Source: an uncultured Clostridia bacterium
GTDB taxonomy: Bacteria; Bacillota; Clostridia; UBA1381
Assembly: GCA_934486735.1 (NCBI GenBank)
Contig: CAKSQL010000042.1
Location: 1-17,750, forward strand
Length of the DNA stretch: 17,750 nt
Reading direction: 5' to 3'
The translations under genes and the position numbers were made by a program. Below are positions 13,966 through 17,750 of the stretch, piece after piece; within the stretch, counting starts at the first letter, position 1; the number at the start of each line of letters is the position of its first letter. The notes under the pieces are model-generated. The model searched no databases and was not told the origin of the DNA. It worked only from the letters and a program-made list of their open reading frames with translations.

Positions 13966-15441
13966 ATGAAAAAATTTATCATTATCACAACACTCACACT
14001 AAGCACGCTGCTGTCCTCGGTCACTGCTTTTGCAAATACAAGTGTTAAAGAATCACTCCCTAACAAGCCACCTTTAAGTACAAAATATGCAACTTCATTT
14101 GACGAAATGAGTGCGGAAATAAAGAAAACTCTTGAAGACAGCAGTTTCTATGAGCAGGACGGAAAGCATCTGATAACAATTTTCAACGGTCCTTATTTGA
14201 AATATACTTTCTGTTCAAGCGATGTCGTAACTCGTGCGGATTTTAAAATTGACAATGTAGAAACCGATTGGATAGGCAAATTGTCCTCCGACAATACTCT
14301 TGATGTACGAATAATAACAATAAAAACAACATATTCCTCTATAGAGTTTCCGGAAGATCCGCCAAGCTATCATTCACGAAGTTATGTGTGTATCTATGGT
14401 GACAAAGCCGAAAAGTGGTTTGCTTTCTATGGCTCAGACCTGCGTCCGCCGAAAAAACAGCCGGGCGTATATTGGACAAGTGAGCCTACCTTTTCTACTG
14501 CCGAAAAGGGCGGCAGCTCATATTATCCGATATTTACCCTAAATGACACCTTTGCCGATTCCTATGATATGGGTGATTTCGGAGAATTGAACTTCCGTAT
14601 CTATTACTCCGACCCTGATTGGCTCGTTGTTGACCATTTTGATATTGTTCTTGATGGTCTGAATCACACTGTAACATGGGATGATATAACATGCACTTCA
14701 AACTTCAAGACATTTTTTGTAGATTATGGTTCGTCAAGAGATGACAACGAACTCTATGTAAAATATAAACAGCTTTACGGCTCTCTTGAAGAAAATGACC
14801 CTTTCAGTGACAAAAAGAACAGCAGTAAAGACAAAAATAAGGATAAAGATAAAAAGACATCAGATAATGAACCAACATGGCGGATTCCTCTTCCAACCGA
14901 AGAACCGGATAAAAAGGACAATGCAACCACCTCGGACGAAAAAACAACCGAGACTCCGACACCCACAGAAAAAACCTCCGAGACACCGACCGAAAAGCCG
15001 TCCGAAACACCGGCACCGACCGAAAAGCCGTCCGAGCCGACTATCCCCTCGGCTGAGCCAACCACTCCTCCCCCGGCTGATACGGACGGAACTCAAACCG
15101 CAGTCTACCTAAACGGTCAGCTTTTGGAATTTTCCGAATCACCTGTCACATTCAACGACCGTGTGCTTGTCCCGATGCGCAAAATCTTTGAAGCATTGGA
15201 TGCGGACGTTGACTGGAATCAAGACAATATGTCGGTTTCGGCTCAAAAGGACGGCACTTTGATTAACATGCAAATCGGCAGCACCCTCTTCCAAAAAGAC
15301 GACAGCAAAATCACACTTGACACTGCTCCGATTTTGGTGAATGACACAACCTTGGTTCCGATTCGTGCAATTGCCGAAGCATTCGGTGCAAACGTTGTGT
15401 GGAATAGCGTCGATAAATCGGTAGTTATCGAAACTAAGTAG
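13966..15441 (+). CDS. Secreted stalk-domain protein, paralogue 1 of the tandem family
   Basis: A 491-residue protein. A signal peptide (KKFIIITTLTLSTLLSSVTAFA, 2-23) is followed by an unrecognised domain (about 25-265) with the family signatures DWIGKLSSDNTLDVR, VCIYGDKAEKWF and YYSDPDWLVVDHFDIVLDGLNHTVTWDDIT, and two cysteines kept in all three copies (FCSS and VCIYG). Then comes a Lys/Asp-rich segment (KNSSKDKNKDKDKK), a Pro/Thr/Glu linker and a copper-amine-oxidase-N type stalk domain (380-490: VYLNGQLLEFSESPVTFNDRVLVPMRKIFEALDADVDWN...ILVNDTTLVPIRAIAEAFGANVVWN). Stalk domains are common repeats in Clostridial surface proteins and do not bind copper themselves. The ATG at 13966 is chosen over 13954 because GAAAGGA (13948-13954) needs that spacing and the paralogues agree. 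It is probably cell-surface or secreted; the role is unknown. Confidence 0.85.
   Translation: MKKFIIITTLTLSTLLSSVTAFANTSVKESLPNKPPLSTKYATSFDEMSAEIKKTLEDSSFYEQDGKHLITIFNGPYLKYTFCSSDVVTRADFKIDNVETDWIGKLSSDNTLDVRIITIKTTYSSIEFPEDPPSYHSRSYVCIYGDKAEKWFAFYGSDLRPPKKQPGVYWTSEPTFSTAEKGGSSYYPIFTLNDTFADSYDMGDFGELNFRIYYSDPDWLVVDHFDIVLDGLNHTVTWDDITCTSNFKTFFVDYGSSRDDNELYVKYKQLYGSLEENDPFSDKKNSSKDKNKDKDKKTSDNEPTWRIPLPTEEPDKKDNATTSDEKTTETPTPTEKTSETPTEKPSETPAPTEKPSEPTIPSAEPTTPPPADTDGTQTAVYLNGQLLEFSESPVTFNDRVLVPMRKIFEALDADVDWNQDNMSVSAQKDGTLINMQIGSTLFQKDDSKITLDTAPILVNDTTLVPIRAIAEAFGANVVWNSVDKSVVIETK
15001..15312 (+). repeat. 312-bp exact repeat, copy in paralogue 1
   Basis: Identical base for base to 16393-16704 in paralogue 2. 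It covers the end of the Pro/Thr/Glu linker and the first part of the stalk domain. The next 129 bases carry 11 differences. Confidence 0.9.
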
Positions 15442-15474
15442 CGACTACCACATTCAGAAAGGATGGACTCTATC

Positions 15475-16833
15475 ATGAAAAAATTTATCATTATCACAAC
15501 ACTCACACTAAGCACGCTACTGTCCTCGGTCACTGCTTTTGCAAATACTGATGTGGGTAAGGCATTGCCTAACAAAACTTCTCTGAACTCAACCTATGCG
15601 GAATCATATAACGAATTAGATTCCGAGCAGAAAAAGAGCATACGCAACACCGGTGCGTATTATCTGAATGGGGCGCACATGGTTTACAATTTCGACGGAA
15701 TCGAGTTTGACGCTGATTCTACATGCAGCAGCGAAGTCACCTGCCGCGCAGACTTTACAATCAATAACGTTGAAACCGACTGGATAGACAAACTATCCTC
15801 CGACAATACGCTGAATGTAAGAATGCTTACAATTAACACCTCACTAAACCCCGGCTTTATTTCAAAAGATTACTTATGCATCTATGGCGACAAAGCCGAA
15901 AAATGGTTTATGCTCGGCGAACACAACTTTTTACCACCGTCAAAGTCTAAAGACTCATCTGCAGCCTTTAAAGATTATAATCCTGTTTTTTCAAGTGAAG
16001 AAAAGGGATTTGCCGCTTATCATCCGATTGTCACCCTCAAAAAAGACTATGTTGACACATTTGAAACGGATGACTTCGAAAATATAAAATTTAATATATA
16101 CTACTCCGACGCGGATTGGTTTTATGTTGATCACTTTGATTTTATTCTTAACGGACTAAATCAAACTGTTACATGGGATGACATAACTTATACCCCCAAT
16201 TTTAAAGCCTTTTTTGTTCAAGGATATTCTGACTTTATAAATGGCGGAGGAATTGACGAAAGACAAGTTAAATTTGACGAAATCTACAACAATGACACTC
16301 AAACTACACCCGATAAAACGGATGATACGTCTAAATCGGACGAAAAAACAACCGAGACTCCGACACCCACAGAAAAAAACTCCGAGACACCTTCCGAAAC
16401 ACCGGCACCGACCGAAAAGCCGTCCGAGCCGACTATCCCCTCGGCTGAGCCAACCACTCCTCCCCCGGCTGATACGGACGGAACTCAAACCGCAGTCTAC
16501 CTAAACGGTCAGCTTTTGGAATTTTCCGAATCACCTGTCACATTCAACGACCGTGTGCTTGTCCCGATGCGCAAAATCTTTGAAGCATTGGATGCGGACG
16601 TTGACTGGAATCAAGACAATATGTCGGTTTCGGCTCAAAAGGACGGCACTTTGATTAACATGCAAATCGGCAGCACCCTCTTCCAAAAAGACGACAGCAA
16701 AATCGCACTTGACACTGCTCCGATTTTGGTGAATGACACAACCATGGTTCCGATTCGTGCAATCGCCGAAGCATTTGGCGCAAATGTCGTATGGAACAGC
16801 GTCGATAAATCGGTAATTATCAAAACTAAGTAG
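15475..16833 (+). CDS. Secreted stalk-domain protein, paralogue 2 of the tandem family
   Basis: A 452-residue protein with the same layout as its upstream neighbour. The signal peptide is nearly identical at the DNA level. The N-terminal domain diverges (for example FDGIEFDADSTCSSEVTCRADF, DWIDKLSSDNTLNVRMLTI, YLCIYGDKAEKWF, YYSDADWFYVDHFDFILNGLNQTVTWDDITYTPNFKAFFV). The linker is shorter, without the Lys/Asp-rich block and with a 12-bp deletion of one repeat unit. The stalk domain is almost identical to that of paralogue 1. It begins 33 bases after that gene with AGAAAGGA upstream, and probably shares its transcript, as no terminator separates them. Confidence 0.85.
   Translation: MKKFIIITTLTLSTLLSSVTAFANTDVGKALPNKTSLNSTYAESYNELDSEQKKSIRNTGAYYLNGAHMVYNFDGIEFDADSTCSSEVTCRADFTINNVETDWIDKLSSDNTLNVRMLTINTSLNPGFISKDYLCIYGDKAEKWFMLGEHNFLPPSKSKDSSAAFKDYNPVFSSEEKGFAAYHPIVTLKKDYVDTFETDDFENIKFNIYYSDADWFYVDHFDFILNGLNQTVTWDDITYTPNFKAFFVQGYSDFINGGGIDERQVKFDEIYNNDTQTTPDKTDDTSKSDEKTTETPTPTEKNSETPSETPAPTEKPSEPTIPSAEPTTPPPADTDGTQTAVYLNGQLLEFSESPVTFNDRVLVPMRKIFEALDADVDWNQDNMSVSAQKDGTLINMQIGSTLFQKDDSKIALDTAPILVNDTTMVPIRAIAEAFGANVVWNSVDKSVIIKTK
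16393..16704 (+). repeat. 312-bp exact repeat, copy in paralogue 2
   Basis: Second copy of the tract at 15001-15312; the offset is 1392 bases. Its upstream edge is a 12-bp length difference in the linker and its downstream edge is a sudden rise in substitutions. Confidence 0.9.
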
Positions 16834-16866
16834 CGACTACCACATTCAGAAAGGATGAATTCTATC

Positions 16867-17750
16867 ATGAAAAAATTTATCATTATCACAACACTCACCC
16901 TAACCACATTGCTGTCCTCGGTCACTGCTTTTGCAAATACAAGTGTTAAAGAAGCACTCCCCAATGTACCATCGGTTGATACAGGGTACGCCGCCTCATT
17001 CGACGAGTTGACACCGGAGCAACAAGAAAGTGTAACTCAATACGGTACTTACGAATCGGATGGGATTCGCCATGCTATAGCGGTTTTTAACGGTAAATGG
17101 AGAAAATTTTCACTATGCGACAGCGAAATAACTATGCGTGCTGATTTCACAATAAAAAATGTAGACACCGATTGGATTGACAAATTATCTTCCGATAACA
17201 CTCTTAATGTGCGTATAATACAAGTCAAAGTAACCGGCAGATCATTGGAATTTCCCGAAGATGAGCCCAGTTATCGTTACAGAGAGTATGCTTGCGTATA
17301 TGGTGACAAAGCTGCAAAATGGTTTTATCAAGCTAATTTTGATTTGCAGCCGCCTGAAAAGTTGACACTTCCCGGAGTCCGTACCGACAACATCATTCTG
17401 TCTGATAACGAAAAGGGTTGTGCTGCATTCTTCCCGATTGTAACAGTGTCCGACACCTATACCGACAACACTGAAACAGACGATTTCGGAGAATTAAGAT
17501 TTTTCATTTATTATTCAGACCCCGATTGGATGATTGTAGATCATCTTGAACTTCGTCTTGACGGACTGTCAGAAACAATAAATTGGGATGATATAACATA
17601 TACATCTAACTTTAAATACTATTTTGTTCATGTAGGATTATATCGTGACAGTAATGAACGTTACATAAAATTCAAACAGCTTTACGGCTCTCTTGAAGAA
17701 AATGACCCTTTCAGTGACAAAAAGAACAGCAGTAAAGACAAAAATAAGGA
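16867..17750 (+). CDS. Secreted stalk-domain protein, paralogue 3 (3' end outside window)
   Basis: 294 codons are present, open to the window edge. The signal peptide (KKFIIITTLTLTTLLSSVTAFA) and the family domain are clear: DWIDKLSSDNTLNVRIIQV, YACVYGDKAAKWF, YYSDPDWMIVDHLELRLDGLSETINWDDITYTSNFK, with the two shared cysteines (SLCDS, YACVYG). It is closer to paralogue 1 in the FPEDEPSY region, and its last 77 bases (17674-17750) are identical to 14767-14843, entering the same Lys/Asp-rich linker. A linker and stalk domain are therefore expected downstream. It starts 33 bases after paralogue 2, with the same spacer and ribosome-binding site. Confidence 0.85.
   Translation, partial: MKKFIIITTLTLTTLLSSVTAFANTSVKEALPNVPSVDTGYAASFDELTPEQQESVTQYGTYESDGIRHAIAVFNGKWRKFSLCDSEITMRADFTIKNVDTDWIDKLSSDNTLNVRIIQVKVTGRSLEFPEDEPSYRYREYACVYGDKAAKWFYQANFDLQPPEKLTLPGVRTDNIILSDNEKGCAAFFPIVTVSDTYTDNTETDDFGELRFFIYYSDPDWMIVDHLELRLDGLSETINWDDITYTSNFKYYFVHVGLYRDSNERYIKFKQLYGSLEENDPFSDKKNSSKDKNK

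Noticed and set aside
14775..15112. Alternative frames in the Pro/Thr/Glu linker
   Set aside because: Low-complexity coding DNA keeps other frames open; their Ser/Val/Gly- or Arg/Pro-rich translations are artefacts.

Overview
The window suggests a low-to-mid GC, Gram-positive anaerobe of the Clostridia, probably gut-associated. The grounds are strong AGGAGG ribosome-binding sites, sigma-A type promoters (often extended -10, TGnTATAAT), the GGGtGRT/NifU-like gene pair typical of strict anaerobes, a SecG of Firmicutes type, and secreted proteins carrying copper-amine-oxidase-N 'stalk' domains. No species can be named from the sequence. No tRNA, rRNA, IS element or CRISPR array was seen.

Layout. 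(1) 1-1400: the 5' tip of a minus-strand gene with a promoter embedded in a long palindrome, an SGNH-type hydrolase of the DUF4886 family (minus), and secG (plus) behind a promoter with helically phased T-tracts. (2) 1506-5994: a sugar-catabolism locus. An L-fucose/L-arabinose isomerase-like gene and a 699-residue unrecognised protein of glycosidase-like layout overlap by four bases on the minus strand, and an AraC-type regulator diverges from them. Their intergenic region holds two face-to-face promoters built on one perfect inverted repeat, plus a 21-bp-period direct repeat that looks like the AraC-family site. (3) 5995-6875: a strong promoter drives a structured RNA of about 220 nt ending in an intrinsic terminator, 36 nt upstream of a small membrane-protein gene that has no other visible promoter. 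(4) 7025-8739: the GGGtGRT protein and NifU-like scaffold operon (minus). (5) 9006-10283: an ECF-type sigma factor and a membrane-anchored DUF4367-type partner, probably its anti-sigma factor. (6) 10440 to the end: only secreted proteins. They are a 142-residue protein whose ribosome-binding site can be sequestered by an upstream 18-bp complement, a 950-residue PPC-domain protein ending in what looks like a catalytically dead papain-like domain, and a tandem family of at least three paralogues (the third cut by the window end) that pair an unrecognised N-terminal domain with a Pro/Thr/Glu linker and a C-terminal stalk domain.

How the genes work together. The isomerase, putative glycosidase and AraC regulator form one inducible sugar module. 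The sigma/anti-sigma pair lies directly upstream of the run of exported proteins and may govern envelope functions, but this is inferred from position only. The paralogue array shows sharp patches of identity (312 identical bases, then 11 differences in 129) that point to recent gene conversion and a recombination-prone surface-protein locus.

Most worth follow-up: the structured RNA at 6150-6370, the symmetric divergent promoter with AraC repeats at 5078-5145, the SD-sequestering leader at 10305-10436, the double active-site loss in the 950-residue protein, and the conserved new domain of the tandem family.
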